Assembly (NCBI GenBank): GCA_017569305.1
Contig: CP069418.1
Location: 2,542,001 to 2,606,000 of the forward strand
Direction of reading: 5' to 3'
Source of the DNA: Clostridiales bacterium FE2011
GTDB lineage: Bacteria; Bacillota; Clostridia; Christensenellales; Aristaeellaceae
Length of the DNA: 64,000 nucleotides
Shown: piece by piece, positions 32,916 through 42,300 of the stretch
Layout: the number at the start of each line of letters is the position of its first letter
Numbering within the stretch: the first letter of the stretch is position 1
The notes under the pieces: generated by a model
Database searches by the model: none
What the model was told of the DNA's origin: nothing
The model's input: only the letters and a program-made list of their open reading frames with translations
Position numbers and translations under genes: made by a program

Positions 32916-33713
32916 ATGCAGATTGGAAGCTCCAATAATACCGAAGCGGTGAAGGAACAGTATAAAACATCCAATGGACTGGATACCAGGATTTCGTTCC
33001 ATGACAAGTATTCAACCAACAAACTTGGATATGGAAACTGGATTGTTTCAAATTACCAGATCAGCGCAGGAATGAAGGTCCTGGAACTGGGATGCGGTAC
33101 GGGAAGCCTGTGGATCGGAAGGGATGAACTGATCAGTCAGTTTGGAAAACTTGTGCTCACGGACTTTTCGGAGGGAATGCTCGAAACTGCGAGAAAGAAC
33201 CTGGGAGAAAAGGATCAGATTGAGTATCGGGTGGCGGATATCCAGGACCTGCCGTTTGAGGACAACACCTTTGACATGGTGATTGCCAATTCCATGCTTT
33301 ATCATGTTCCCGACATCAATAAAGGAATCAGCGAAGTCAGAAGAGTACTGAAGGACGACGGAACGTTCTATTGTGCGACCCTGGGAGAAAACAACTTTGT
33401 TGAGCAGCTTGCCGAATGGTTTAAGCTCAGCGGGGAGAACTTCAATCCCAACCATAATTTCACGATGCAGAACGGAGCACAGAAATTAAAGACTGCTTTT
33501 TCAGAGATTGAGGCAAGGATCTACAAGGATTCCCTTCACATAACGGATATTGACGATCTTGTAAGCTATCTGACCAGTCTGGCTTCGCTCAAGGCTTTGA
33601 ATGACGTTCCGGTGGAACGGCTGAAGGAAATCATAGCAGAGCATGCCGTAAACGGTGTGGTGGATCTGCCCAAAGAGTACGGAATGTTTATAGCCCGGGG
33701 ATATGCGGGATAA
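32916..33713 (+). CDS. Class I SAM-dependent methyltransferase (ubiE/COQ5-like)
   Basis: A 265-residue methyltransferase. Motif I is MKVLELGCGTGSLWIGR (about 53-69), then LTDFSEGMLETARKN, motif II/III ADIQDLPFEDNTFDMVIANSMLYHV and the later RRVLKDDGTFYCATLG. This is the Methyltransf_11/25 type that acts on small molecules. AGGAGGA lies before the ATG, just after the decayed GNAT; the two could once have been a resistance-type pair. The gene is lower in GC by eye than its neighbours and ends at a strong terminator. Confidence 0.87.
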   Translation: MQIGSSNNTEAVKEQYKTSNGLDTRISFHDKYSTNKLGYGNWIVSNYQISAGMKVLELGCGTGSLWIGRDELISQFGKLVLTDFSEGMLETARKNLGEKDQIEYRVADIQDLPFEDNTFDMVIANSMLYHVPDINKGISEVRRVLKDDGTFYCATLGENNFVEQLAEWFKLSGENFNPNHNFTMQNGAQKLKTAFSEIEARIYKDSLHITDIDDLVSYLTSLASLKALNDVPVERLKEIIAEHAVNGVVDLPKEYGMFIARGYAG

Positions 33714-33750
33714 TATGGGGAGGGGAAATACCCTGCCAGCCGAAAAAATG

Positions 33751-33780
33751 AATCCGAACCTTTTATGGGTTCGGATTTTC
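33751..33780 (+). terminator. Terminator after the methyltransferase gene
   Basis: A 10-bp perfect stem (AATCCGAACC / GGTTCGGATT) is followed by TTCTG. Confidence 0.8.
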
Positions 33781-33926
33781 TGTTTGCCTCATTTGACAGC
33801 CCACCAGGCTGATATTTGGCTCATTGAAAACTGCAACAATGAATGCCTGCGGGCACTATGAGTTGAGCATCGATCATCAATGTGTCCGGGAATCCGGGCA
33901 TATATCAGGATGAGGCTGCTGTGCGT

Positions 33927-34481
33927 TTAGTGGGGATTGGTGAAGAAGTTGATGATGCTGTCTATACCCTGAAGGGCATTTGCGTCATCTGCGGCAGGTG
34001 TTTCATTGGTGTTGTGGCTGGATACCAGATCATGAATGGATTGACAGTTCATATGACGTAAAAGGGTCCGGGCAGTGCTGTAAGCCTTTTCCATACGGCC
34101 GTCCCCGCCGCCAACCAGGATCACAGCGCCTTTTTTCTCTTTTGCGATTGGTTTTTCCTTTCGAAAGAACGCGGCGCAGTAATAGGTCTGGAGCCTGCTT
34201 CCCAGATCCAACAGTTTGCCTGTCAGCTCTGAAAAATACACCGGGGAAGCGATCAGGATGTTGTCACATTCCTGGATATAGTCATAGATTTCCTGCATTC
34301 CGTCGGTGATGGCGCAGCCGCTGTGTTCCCAGCAGTAACGGCAGTCAACACAGGGGGAAACGTCGCATTGATATGCGTTTACGATTTCGTATTCCCCGGG
34401 CAGTTTCTTCGTCAGTTCCTTGATCAGGCTGGCGGTGTCGCCGTTTGCCCTCGGGGAACCGTTCAGTATCAGTGTTTTCAT
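33927..34481 (-). CDS. Flavodoxin-like NAD(P)H oxidoreductase, iron-sulfur flavoprotein type
   Basis: A 184-residue FMN reductase-like protein. The start MKTLILNGSPRANGDTASLI binds FMN phosphate. CVDCRYCWEHSGC near 45-57 is a Cys cluster as in iron-sulfur flavoproteins of anaerobes, followed by DNILIASPVYFSELTGKLL. It probably passes electrons from a pyridine nucleotide or ferredoxin to small acceptors. AGGAGCAC precedes the ATG. It lies 17 bases after the CotH-family stop region on the same strand and has no other partner. Confidence 0.86.
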   Translation of the reverse strand: MKTLILNGSPRANGDTASLIKELTKKLPGEYEIVNAYQCDVSPCVDCRYCWEHSGCAITDGMQEIYDYIQECDNILIASPVYFSELTGKLLDLGSRLQTYYCAAFFRKEKPIAKEKKGAVILVGGGDGRMEKAYSTARTLLRHMNCQSIHDLVSSHNTNETPAADDANALQGIDSIINFFTNPH

Positions 34482-34498
34482 TGTGCTCCTGTTTCTGC

Positions 34499-36025
34499 TT
34501 ATTTATGCCATACTTCGTTCATGAAAGCGATCCGTTTTTCAAGCCAGTGCGCAAGCTGCTCGGCGGATTCCGCCTCGTTTTTGCAGGCAAAGGCTTCCCG
34601 GTTCAGTTCATAGTCGATGGGAGACTTGTCTCTCATATTGCTCCAGCGTTTATAGTTTTTCGTGAAAGCAGATTTATATTTCTGGCTGTCAGAACGGATC
34701 GACTCAATGATTTCGGTGAACACTCCCCGGTCGTAAAGATCCGTCCACTTGTTGGCGATGATGTCCTTGTACCAATCCTGCTGTATAAGCACGGCGAGCC
34801 AGGGGTTGATTGCCCGATACTCATGATTCACGTCGTCCACCACATTGGCCGCGTGGTACCCGCGCCCGGATTCGATCACATAACGGTTTCCCATGGACGA
34901 ATCGAAGTCCCAGGGAGCCTCAAACCGCAGTTTTTTGTCACCGTTGCTGCTGAGGTCGGCACTCATGAAAAAGCTGGAATAGTAAATATCCGGATCGCAG
35001 GTGATCTCACTCAGGATATACATTTCCGCAAGGGAGCGGACGTCGACGACAGCCTCGACGGCTTCCCGGGGCGTCATAGACGAAGGTACGGTACTGCTGA
35101 AATCTTCGGTCATCTCCAGGGCTGTACCGTCATAGGCGGCGGAATACATGATGTCGTATGCGTTGGAGATAAAGTTCCGGATCGTGTCACGCTGGACTTC
35201 GGAGCGGATATTGCTCTTGATTGTGTAGCCCACAAGGTCCTTTTTGTGTTTGTAATCCGTGCAAAGCGGCGTGAATGCCTTCGGCGTCGGGGCACCGTTA
35301 AACGGAATCAGCGGCGCATAATCGTTGTAGTCGATGGTGAAAGTGTACAGGGGGTCTTCCAGCGTGTAATACGCGTCAAATTCTACCAGGTATCCCACGT
35401 CCGGTTCGACCTCTCCCTCTTTGGGTTCCGGTACGTTCACGCGACCCTTGGCCGCCTCCTGCTGCTCCGCGAGGAGGTATACGCCCCAGTATTTGCCGTT
35501 GATCTCCACCTCGACCAGCTCGCAGTCGGAGCAGTAAAGGCCTTCGTCAAGGATCTGGTGCGCCATTTTAAAGGCTGTCTTGTTCCGCAGCATGGAAAGG
35601 TCCTTGTATTCCGCCAGCAGAAGCCAGTTTTTGAAAGCCTGGCCTCCGTTGAGCTCACCCATGGACTGCTTTTCCGCGAATTTGATCCGCAGCGGCTTTT
35701 TCTCATAGCTGGTGGTCCAGTTGCCCCTGACCTTGACCTGCGCCTGCATCTTGTCGACGGAGGTTTTGCCGTCGGTTCCGGTATAGGAGACGGTGCATTC
35801 GACATAATAGGGTTCGGGAGGAATCTTGTAATTGGGCGTCCAGGAGGCGATTGCCGCGGAGACGTTGCCCTTGACAGGGTCAGTTACAAAGCGGGTACCT
35901 TCTTTCTTGTCAACGGTTTTGATGGAAACCAGGGGCAGCAGCCTGCTGGCTGCCTGCGCACAGGCGCAGCAAAGAAGGAGTGCTGTGAATAACAGTGCTG
36001 CAAGGAATGCTTTCGTATGTTTCAT
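34499..36025 (-). CDS. Secreted CotH kinase family protein
   Basis: A 508-residue exported protein: signal MKHTKAFLAALLFTALLLCCACAQA (the Cys-rich end could also allow lipidation), then a CotH-type protein-kinase-like domain. Family marks are KVRGNWTTSYEKKPLRIKF near 100, YKDLSMLRNKTAFKMA near 140, GKYWGVYLLAEQ near 180 and the metal-binding APWDFDSSMGNR near 370. CotH proteins of spore formers phosphorylate coat proteins; secreted clostridial versions are often found with cell-wall or cellulosome proteins. AGGGAGGA lies upstream of the ATG. The target is unknown. Confidence 0.9.
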   Translation of the reverse strand: MKHTKAFLAALLFTALLLCCACAQAASRLLPLVSIKTVDKKEGTRFVTDPVKGNVSAAIASWTPNYKIPPEPYYVECTVSYTGTDGKTSVDKMQAQVKVRGNWTTSYEKKPLRIKFAEKQSMGELNGGQAFKNWLLLAEYKDLSMLRNKTAFKMAHQILDEGLYCSDCELVEVEINGKYWGVYLLAEQQEAAKGRVNVPEPKEGEVEPDVGYLVEFDAYYTLEDPLYTFTIDYNDYAPLIPFNGAPTPKAFTPLCTDYKHKKDLVGYTIKSNIRSEVQRDTIRNFISNAYDIMYSAAYDGTALEMTEDFSSTVPSSMTPREAVEAVVDVRSLAEMYILSEITCDPDIYYSSFFMSADLSSNGDKKLRFEAPWDFDSSMGNRYVIESGRGYHAANVVDDVNHEYRAINPWLAVLIQQDWYKDIIANKWTDLYDRGVFTEIIESIRSDSQKYKSAFTKNYKRWSNMRDKSPIDYELNREAFACKNEAESAEQLAHWLEKRIAFMNEVWHK

Positions 36026-36228
36026 ACTGCAGGTTCCTCCCTGTAGAAAGGTATGGAAAAAGGAACTGAAAAGGTGTGGGGTTTTGGAAGCTATGGGTTC
36101 ATTCTACAGAAGGGGGAGGGGAAAGTCAAATGAGGGGAATGAATACTGAAAACTTAAGACTTAAAACTGATGGGGTTATTGATCAAGTGTTCGGTTTTTG
36201 TTCAGTCCACGGATCTTTACAAGTTTTA

Positions 36229-36435
36229 GTCGCATAGGGGAGCCGAACCCCTGTTCCGTTCGCTCAATGGTCGTTCAAGTCCCTTGGAGCGGGACTTGCC
36301 CTCCCTTTCGCGCTAACAAACTCAGGTCGCTTCCTGCTGCGCAGGACAGCCCACTGGGCTGACGCTTCCTTCGTTTGCCTCTCCAATGCACATTGTGCAT
36401 TGGAGAGCCCAGGGGTTCGACTCCCCCTAGGCGAC
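36229..36435. repeat. tRNA-associated structured element E1
   Basis: The outer ends are inverted T-arm-like sequences (GTCGCATAGGGGAGCCGAAC at the left, GGGGTTCGACTCCCCCTAGG at the right). The core holds TTCGCTCAATGGTCG, H1 (AAGTCCC / GGGACTT), AACTCAGGTCGC, H3 (TCCTGC-TGC-GCAGGA), H2 (CAGCCC-ACT-GGGCTG, 36347-36361) and a further perfect hairpin CTCCAATGCAC / GTGCATTGGAG (36387-36411). On the minus strand it follows tRNA-Ala(CGC), E2 and their terminators. Open frames here are antisense artefacts. Confidence 0.75.
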
Positions 36436-36439
36436 AAAC

Positions 36440-36472
36440 AAAAAACAAGACCACCCGTGAAGGGTGGCCTTG
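36440..36472 (-). terminator. Terminator between elements E2 and E1
   Basis: On the minus strand CAAGGCCACCC-TTCAC-GGGTGGTCTTG (one G-U pair) is followed by TTTTTTG. Confidence 0.85.
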
Positions 36473-36480
36473 ATTTTTTG

Positions 36481-36687
36481 TGGAGCATAGGGGAGTCGAA
36501 CCCCGTCTCACTTCACTTCGTTCGTTCGGTCAGGTTCGCAATAGTCGTCTGCCTTCTCTGCCGTTCGGCAGACTCCTTTGCTCACCAGGCTTCCGCCTCG
36601 CTTCATCTGCCACCGGCAGCGCTTCGGCTCCGCCCCTCTCCAATGCTTCGCGTTGTCGAGACAGGGGTCGACTTCCCCTTGCACACA
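36481..36687. repeat. tRNA-associated structured element E2
   Basis: The left end is identical for 24 bases to the antisense of the tRNA-Ala(CGC) 3' end (TGGAGCATAGGGGAGTCGAA...). The right end, CGCGTTGTCGAG..CAGGGGTCGACTTCCCCT, is a decayed sense copy of the tRNA's 3' half. The core has TTCGCAATAGTCG, H1 (GTCTGCC / GGCAGAC) and H2 (CTGCC-ACC-GGCAG, 36607-36619), the same order as E1 with different stem sequences. Confidence 0.72.
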
Positions 36688-36693
36688 TAAACG

Positions 36694-36724
36694 AAAATCA
36701 CCACCCATGAAGGGTGGTGATTTT
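36694..36724 (-). terminator. Terminator directly after tRNA-Ala(CGC)
   Basis: A 13-bp perfect stem (AAAATCACCACCC / GGGTGGTGATTTT, 5-nt loop) begins seven bases after the tRNA 3' end, with T-tracts on both strands. Confidence 0.9.
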
Positions 36725-36730
36725 GTTTTG

Positions 36731-36803
36731 TGGAGCATAGGGGAGTCGAACCCCTGACCTCGACAATGCGAATGTCGCGCGCTACCAACTGTGCTAATGC
36801 CCC
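36731..36803 (-). tRNA. tRNA-Ala, anticodon CGC
   Basis: A 73-base cloverleaf on the minus strand. The acceptor is GGGGCAT / ATGCTCC with discriminator A, D-arm TTAGCACAGTTGGTAGCGC, anticodon stem CGACA / TGTCG with loop TTCGCAT (anticodon CGC, reading GCG), and T-arm AGGGG-TTCGACT-CCCCT. CCA is not encoded. Two inverted-repeat structures lie in its leader (36806-36862). Confidence 0.93.
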
Positions 36804-36892
36804 ATATATGACTACCGGAAAACTCCGGTGTAGTCTCCCGCGTTTTACGTCTGCGGGTCTGGAGACGACTCAGTCTTTCGACTGCGTGCGGA

Positions 36893-36921
36893 AGTATATC
36901 ACAGTTGGGAAGAAAAGGCAA
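36893..36921 (-). promoter_or_regulatory. Promoter of tRNA-Ala(CGC)
   Basis: TTGCCT (36916-36921) and TATACT (36893-36898) on the minus strand with 17-bp spacing. The transcript would have a leader of about 80 bases that can form two hairpins (CTACACCGGA / TCCGGTAGT and CCCGC / GCGGG). Confidence 0.65.
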
Positions 36922-36928
36922 GGGATTT

Positions 36929-36957
36929 TTGACGGAGGGCTTTGTTTTCGGTATAAT
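36929..36957 (+). promoter_or_regulatory. Consensus promoter of the L,D-transpeptidase gene
   Basis: TTGACG (36929-36934), 17 bp, TATAAT (36952-36957). It is divergent from and adjacent to the tRNA promoter. Confidence 0.88.
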
Positions 36958-36991
36958 CCGGATTACAGATGAATGTGAAGGAGAGAGGGAG

Positions 36992-38401
36992 ATGGCTGTG
37001 CGGATGCGGGCCTGGCTTCTTGGGTTGTGTATAGCATGCCTGCTCTTTTTTATTTTGCCTGTTTCGGCGGAAACGGGGGAGCTGAGCATCTCCCTGCCGG
37101 AGACGGTGAAGGGATATACGCCCTGCGAGATTGTGATCCAGTCCCCGGTGGCCGGAGAGGCGGAACTGAAGCTGTTTGACGGGACGCAGAACCTGTGGAT
37201 GGTCCGGAAGGAACAGCTGAAGGACGGGGAAAACATTCTGCCCTGGGACGGACTGGGAGAAAACGGCGAGCGGATGTTTGCCGGGCCCTACCGTTTTGTG
37301 GTAAAGGTGAAGACGCCGGACGGAAAGGAACTGGCGAAGGAAAAGAAATTCAACATCAGCGGAACAACGGAGACGCTGGTTTACGCGCTGCCTTCCTCGG
37401 ATACGATGTACCTGGAGGGTGGGGACAAATGGTTTGTGGAGTGCTATGTGTCCGCGACCTGCCTGGTGGCGATGGAGGTCAAGGATAAAGATGGCAACAT
37501 TGTCTATACCCGGGATGAAAGCGTGCGGGATCCGGACGGCGTCTGCATCAACTGGCGCGGATCGATCGATACCCGGCACAAGCTCAGCCCAGGGGAATAC
37601 ACGGTCCGGATGTGGAGCAAGCTGAACCCGGCCTATGATCACACTTTCCCGCTGACGATCGTGGATAAAGCACCGGAGAAGCCGGCAATCGCGGCTACCG
37701 GCCCGGTGATGCCGGAGAGGGGCATGAGCGATGAGGAAATCTGGGAGATCATGATGAAACCCTCCGTGGTCATCAACGACAACGGAACCTTCCGCCGCTT
37801 TAACCTGTACGGGACGCCGAAGACAGGTACACGGCCGATCGGTACGCTGCGGTGCGCCCTGCAGGGACTGGAGATCCTGGACACTGACGGTGTGTGGGCG
37901 CACGTCCGGGCTGCCCGCCACGAGGACGGCCAGATGGTGGAAGGCTATTACCTGGTCAAGAACCTGACGGTTTACAATCCGAACCCGCACTACGGGGTGC
38001 TGATTGACAAGAAGGAACAGACGCTGACCGTATTTGAGGACGGGAAGCGGATCGGCACCGTACCGGTTTCCACCGGCCTGGTGACCCCGGGCAATTCCTA
38101 CCGGGAGACGCCGCCCGGGGCATTCCTGACGGATGTGCATACGGGCGCCAGCTTTGCCCAGGAGGGATACCGGTATGAGTATCCGCTGCGGTATGACGGC
38201 GGCAACTATATCCACGGCGTGGGCTACGTCCGGAACGGCCGTTCCCGGGACTATTCCAACAACGAGCAGCTGCTGGGAAAGAAGGCTTCCCACGGCTGCA
38301 CGAGGGTCAGCCTTTTCCTCCGGGAAGGCAGTCCGATCAACATGTACTGGCTGTGGATCCACCTGCCGTATCACACCCGAATCCTCATCCTGGACGACTA
38401 A
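36992..38401 (+). CDS. Secreted L,D-transpeptidase (YkuD domain)
   Basis: A 469-residue exported enzyme that makes 3-3 cross-links or attaches proteins in peptidoglycan. Signal or membrane anchor is at residues 5-28 (MRAWLLGLCIACLLFFILPV). Two FlgD-like Ig-type segments (about 35-220) precede an SH3-like stretch. The C-terminal YkuD domain has HGVGYVRNGRSRDY and the catalytic SHGCTRVSL with C436. ATG 36992 is just after GGAGAGAGGGAG; the longer frame from 36905 overlaps the promoter. Monocistronic by layout. Confidence 0.92.
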   Translation: MAVRMRAWLLGLCIACLLFFILPVSAETGELSISLPETVKGYTPCEIVIQSPVAGEAELKLFDGTQNLWMVRKEQLKDGENILPWDGLGENGERMFAGPYRFVVKVKTPDGKELAKEKKFNISGTTETLVYALPSSDTMYLEGGDKWFVECYVSATCLVAMEVKDKDGNIVYTRDESVRDPDGVCINWRGSIDTRHKLSPGEYTVRMWSKLNPAYDHTFPLTIVDKAPEKPAIAATGPVMPERGMSDEEIWEIMMKPSVVINDNGTFRRFNLYGTPKTGTRPIGTLRCALQGLEILDTDGVWAHVRAARHEDGQMVEGYYLVKNLTVYNPNPHYGVLIDKKEQTLTVFEDGKRIGTVPVSTGLVTPGNSYRETPPGAFLTDVHTGASFAQEGYRYEYPLRYDGGNYIHGVGYVRNGRSRDYSNNEQLLGKKASHGCTRVSLFLREGSPINMYWLWIHLPYHTRILILDD

Positions 38402-38504
38402 TTTATCTTTTCCTATATAAATGAAGGAAAAAAAGTCATTGACAACGAAATAAAACTATTTAGTATATTATGCGGATTTTTATCGCATGAAGGAGGATGT
38501 ATCC

Positions 38505-39236
38505 ATGGCTCTGACCCCGAAAGATATCGCCGCGATGCTTGATCATTCAACGCTTCAGCCCTGGCTGACAGAAGACGATATACGGCGCGGCTGCGAGGTC
38601 GCCCTGAAATATCAGACAGCAAGCGTGTGCGCGCGCCCCTGCGACGTGCCGATCCTGAGTGAAATGCTGAAGGGCAGCCCTGTGAAGGTCTGCACCGTAA
38701 TCGGCTTCCCCCACGGCGCGCACCAGACCGCCGTCAAGGTGGCTGAGGCAAAGCAGGCGCTGGCTGAAGGCTGCGAGGAGCTGGACATGGTCCTCAATAT
38801 CGGCAAGCTGAAGCACGGCGACGCCGACTATGTGGAGAATGAGATCCGTCAGCTGGCTGAGACCGCCCACGCGGCCGGCGCCATCCTGAAGGTCATTCTC
38901 GAAACCTGCTACCTGACAGAAGAGGAAAAGATCCTTGCCTGCCATCTGAGCGAGAAAGCCGGTGCGGACTTCGTCAAGACCAGCACGGGTTACGGCTCTG
39001 CCGGATGTACGATTGAGGATCTGAAGCTGATGCGGGCCAATGTGTCGGAGGCAATCCGAATTAAGGGCTCCGGCGGCATCCGGGACCTTGATACGGTCCT
39101 GTCCGCACGGGCCGTCGGAGCAAGCCGCTGCGGTGTGAGCGCCACGGAGAAGATCATGGCGGAAGCCGAGAAGCGGTATGCGGAAGGCACACTGAAAGAG
39201 ATTGAAGATCTCAAAGAGATGTCTGGTGGATATTGA
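38505..39236 (+). CDS. deoC: Deoxyribose-phosphate aldolase
   Basis: A 243-residue TIM-barrel class I aldolase converting 2-deoxyribose-5-phosphate into glyceraldehyde-3-phosphate and acetaldehyde, the last step of deoxynucleoside catabolism. The Schiff-base Lys is in GADFVKTSTGYGSAGCT near 163. Other marks are LDHSTLQPWLTEDDI at the start, ELDMVLNIGKLKHGD and IRIKGSGGIRD. ATG 38505 has AAGGAGG eight bases upstream. It stands before ileS but a repeat separates them. The nucleoside phosphorylase at 6.2 kb could feed the same pathway. Confidence 0.95.
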   Translation: MALTPKDIAAMLDHSTLQPWLTEDDIRRGCEVALKYQTASVCARPCDVPILSEMLKGSPVKVCTVIGFPHGAHQTAVKVAEAKQALAEGCEELDMVLNIGKLKHGDADYVENEIRQLAETAHAAGAILKVILETCYLTEEEKILACHLSEKAGADFVKTSTGYGSAGCTIEDLKLMRANVSEAIRIKGSGGIRDLDTVLSARAVGASRCGVSATEKIMAEAEKRYAEGTLKEIEDLKEMSGGY

Positions 39237-39252
39237 GTCCGAAGGACAGACA

Positions 39253-39287
39253 AATTCAGAATTAAGAATTCAGAATTCAGAATTATA
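39253..39287. repeat. Five 7-bp AATTCAG-type units before ileS
   Basis: The units AATTCAG, AATTAAG, AATTCAG, AATTCAG and AATTATA fill the deoC-ileS gap, the same kind of filler seen around the RNA-modification genes. No T-box leader is present. Confidence 0.85.
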
Positions 39288-39307
39288 ACTGGAAGAGGTT
39301 ATCGACT

Positions 39308-42300
39308 ATGTACACTAAAGTTGCGACTGATATGAATTTTGTTTCCCGGGAGCAGGCTATCGCGAAGATGTGGAATGAGAAGGACATCATCCGCAAGTCC
39401 TATCATCACCGGGATGGAAGCGAACGCTTTACCTTCTTTGACGGACCGCCTACCGCAAACGGCAAGCCCCATATCGGCCATATCGAAACCCGCGTTATCA
39501 AGGACCTGATCCCGCGCTACCAGACCATGAAGGGCAAGAGCGTGCTGCGCAAGGCCGGCTGGGACACCCACGGCCTGCCCGTTGAACTGGAAGTGGAAAA
39601 GGCCCTGGGCCTGGACGGCAAGCCCCAGATCGAAAAATACGGCATCGAGCCCTTCATCGGCGAGTGCAAGAAGAGCGTGTGGAAGTACCTGCACGAGTGG
39701 GAAAAGATGTCCGAGAAGGTCGGCTACTGGGTCGACATGGAACATCCCTATATCACCTATGAAAACTACTACATCGAGTCCGAGTGGTGGAGCCTGAAGC
39801 AGATCCACGAAAAGGGACTGCTGTACCAGGGCCACAAGATCGTGCCTTACTGCCCCCGCTGCGGAACCGCCCTGTCCAGCCACGAAGTGGCCCAGGGCTA
39901 CAAGAACGTGAAGGAAACTTCCGCGTTTGTCCGCTTTGCCGTGAAGGGTGAGGAGAACACCTATCTGCTGGCCTGGACAACCACCCCGTGGACCCTACCG
40001 AGCAACCTGGCGCTGTGCGTGAACCCCCGCGATACCTACTGCAAGTTCACCGCGCCGGACGGAAAGAAATACATCATGGCCAAGGCCCTGACCGAGAAAG
40101 TGTTTGAGGGACAGGAACTGGCCTTTGAAGCCGAATTCGTCGGCACCGACCTGAAGGGCATGGAGTATGAACCCCTGTACCGCTTTGTGGAGCCGGACAA
40201 GAAAGCCTGGTTCGTGGTCTGCGACGACTACGTCACCATGGAAGACGGTACCGGTATCGTTCATATCGCTCCCGCCTTCGGTGAAGACGACAACCGGGTC
40301 TGCCGCGAGAACAACGTGCCCTTTGTGAACCTGGTGGATACCCAGGGTAAGTTCATTGCCGAAACCACCTGGGCCGGAACCTTCGTGAAGGATGCGGATC
40401 CCCTGATCCTGCAGGACCTGAAGGACCGCGGCCTGCTGTTCGCGGCTGTGCCCTTCGCCCATGACTATCCCTTCTGCTGGCGCTGCGACACGCCCCTGCT
40501 GTATTACGCACGGCCCACATGGTTCATCAAGATGACCGCACTGCGGGACAACCTGGTGCGCAACAACCGGACCATCAACTGGATGCCGGACAACATCAAG
40601 GAAGGCCGTATGGGCAACTTCCTGGAGAACGTTATCGACTGGGGCCTCAGCCGTGAACGGTACTGGGGAACGCCCCTGCCGGTATGGAAGTGCGAAGAAG
40701 GCCACCTGCACGTGATCGGTTCCATCAAGGAGCTGCGCGAGATGGCCATCAACGATCCGGGTCCGGACATCGAACTGCACCGTCCCTTCATCGACGCGGT
40801 GACCATCCGCTGCCCCGAGTGCGGCAAGGAAATGCACCGGGTGAAGGAAGTTATCGACTGCTGGTACGACTCCGGCTCCATGCCTTTTGCCCAGTGGCAC
40901 TATCCCTTTGAACACAAGGAAGAGTTTGAAGCGAACTTCCCCGCGGACTTCATCTCCGAAGCCATCGACCAGACCCGCGGATGGTTCTACACCCTGGAAG
41001 CGATCTCCACCCTGCTGTTTGACCGGGCACCCTTCAAGAACTGTATCGTGCTGGGTCACGTGCAGGACGCCGAAGGCCGCAAGATGTCCAAGCACCTGGG
41101 CAACGTGGTGGATCCCTTCGTAATGCTGGATAAATTCGGCGCCGACGCGCTGCGCTGGTACTTCTACACCACCTCCGCTCCGTGGCTGCCCAGCCGCTTC
41201 AGCGAAGAGGCCGTGCAGGAAGGACAGCGGAAGTTCCTGGCTACCCTGCAGAACACCTACGCGTTCTTCGCCATGTACGCCCAGATCGACGGATTCGATC
41301 CTGTGGCCCATCCGCTGGAGAAGACCGAGCTGACCCTGATGGATCGCTGGATCCTGTCCAAGCTGAACACCCTGATCGACCAGGTGGACGATGACCTGGC
41401 CAACTACCGGGTGACCGAGAGCGCCAACAAGCTGGCAGCCTTCGTGGACGAGCTGAGCAACTGGTACGTGCGCCGCGGCCGTGAACGGTTCTGGGGCAAG
41501 GGCATGGGCGGAGACAAGGAAGCCGCTTTCGCCACCCTGTATCATGTGCTGGTGACCCTGAGCAAGCTGTGCGCGCCCTTCATCCCGTTCCTGGCAGAAG
41601 AGATCTACCAGAACCTGGTGGTGAACAACGTGCCCGGCGCTCCGGAAAGCGTACACCTGTGCGACTTCCCGGTGGCTGACAAGGCTGCCGTGAACACCGA
41701 TATCGAAGAGCAGATGGACGCCCTGGTGGAAGCCATCCAGCTGGGCCGCGCCTGCCGCAACACCGCGAACCTGAAGGTGCGCCAGCCCGTGCAGAAGCTG
41801 TACGTCAAGGGCGCGAAATTCGAGAAGGCCTACCAGGAACTGTGCGAAGACGAACTGAACGTGAAGGAAGTAATCTTCACCGACGACGCACGCGCCTTCA
41901 CCACCTACCTGCTGAAGCCGCAGATGCGGACACTGGGACCGAAGTACGGCAAGCTGCTGGGCAAGATCGGCCAGTACCTGGGCCAGATGGACGGCAACGA
42001 CGTGGTGGACGCCTTCGCCCGCGGCGAGGAAGTTTCCTTCATGATCGATGACACTGAAGTGAAGCTGAACAAGGACGACGTGCTGACCACGCCCATGAAC
42101 AAGCCCGGATTCATCGCGGCGGAAGACCGCGGCGTGACCGTGGTGCTGGACACCAACCTGAATGACGAGCTGATCCGCGAAGGCTACGCCCGCGAGGTCA
42201 TCTCCAAGGTGCAGACCATGCGTAAGGACGCCGGCTTCGAAGTGACCGACCGCATCAGCCTGTACTACGAAGGCGATGACGAGCTGGCCGCCGCACTGGA

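Noticed and set aside
36264..36710. Frames of 60-100 codons on both strands around 36.3-36.9 kb
   Set aside because: They cross tRNA antisense and the palindromic elements and contain the GVEP/GESNP strings known from reading tRNA T-arms as protein.
36229..36803. Direct tRNA 3'-end repeats as attL/attR of an integrated element
   Set aside because: The copies are inverted, only 0.2 kb apart and enclose no integrase or cargo genes.
39237..39307. T-box riboswitch before ileS
   Set aside because: The gap is only 71 bases of AATTCAG units, with no T-box motif, specifier loop or terminator.
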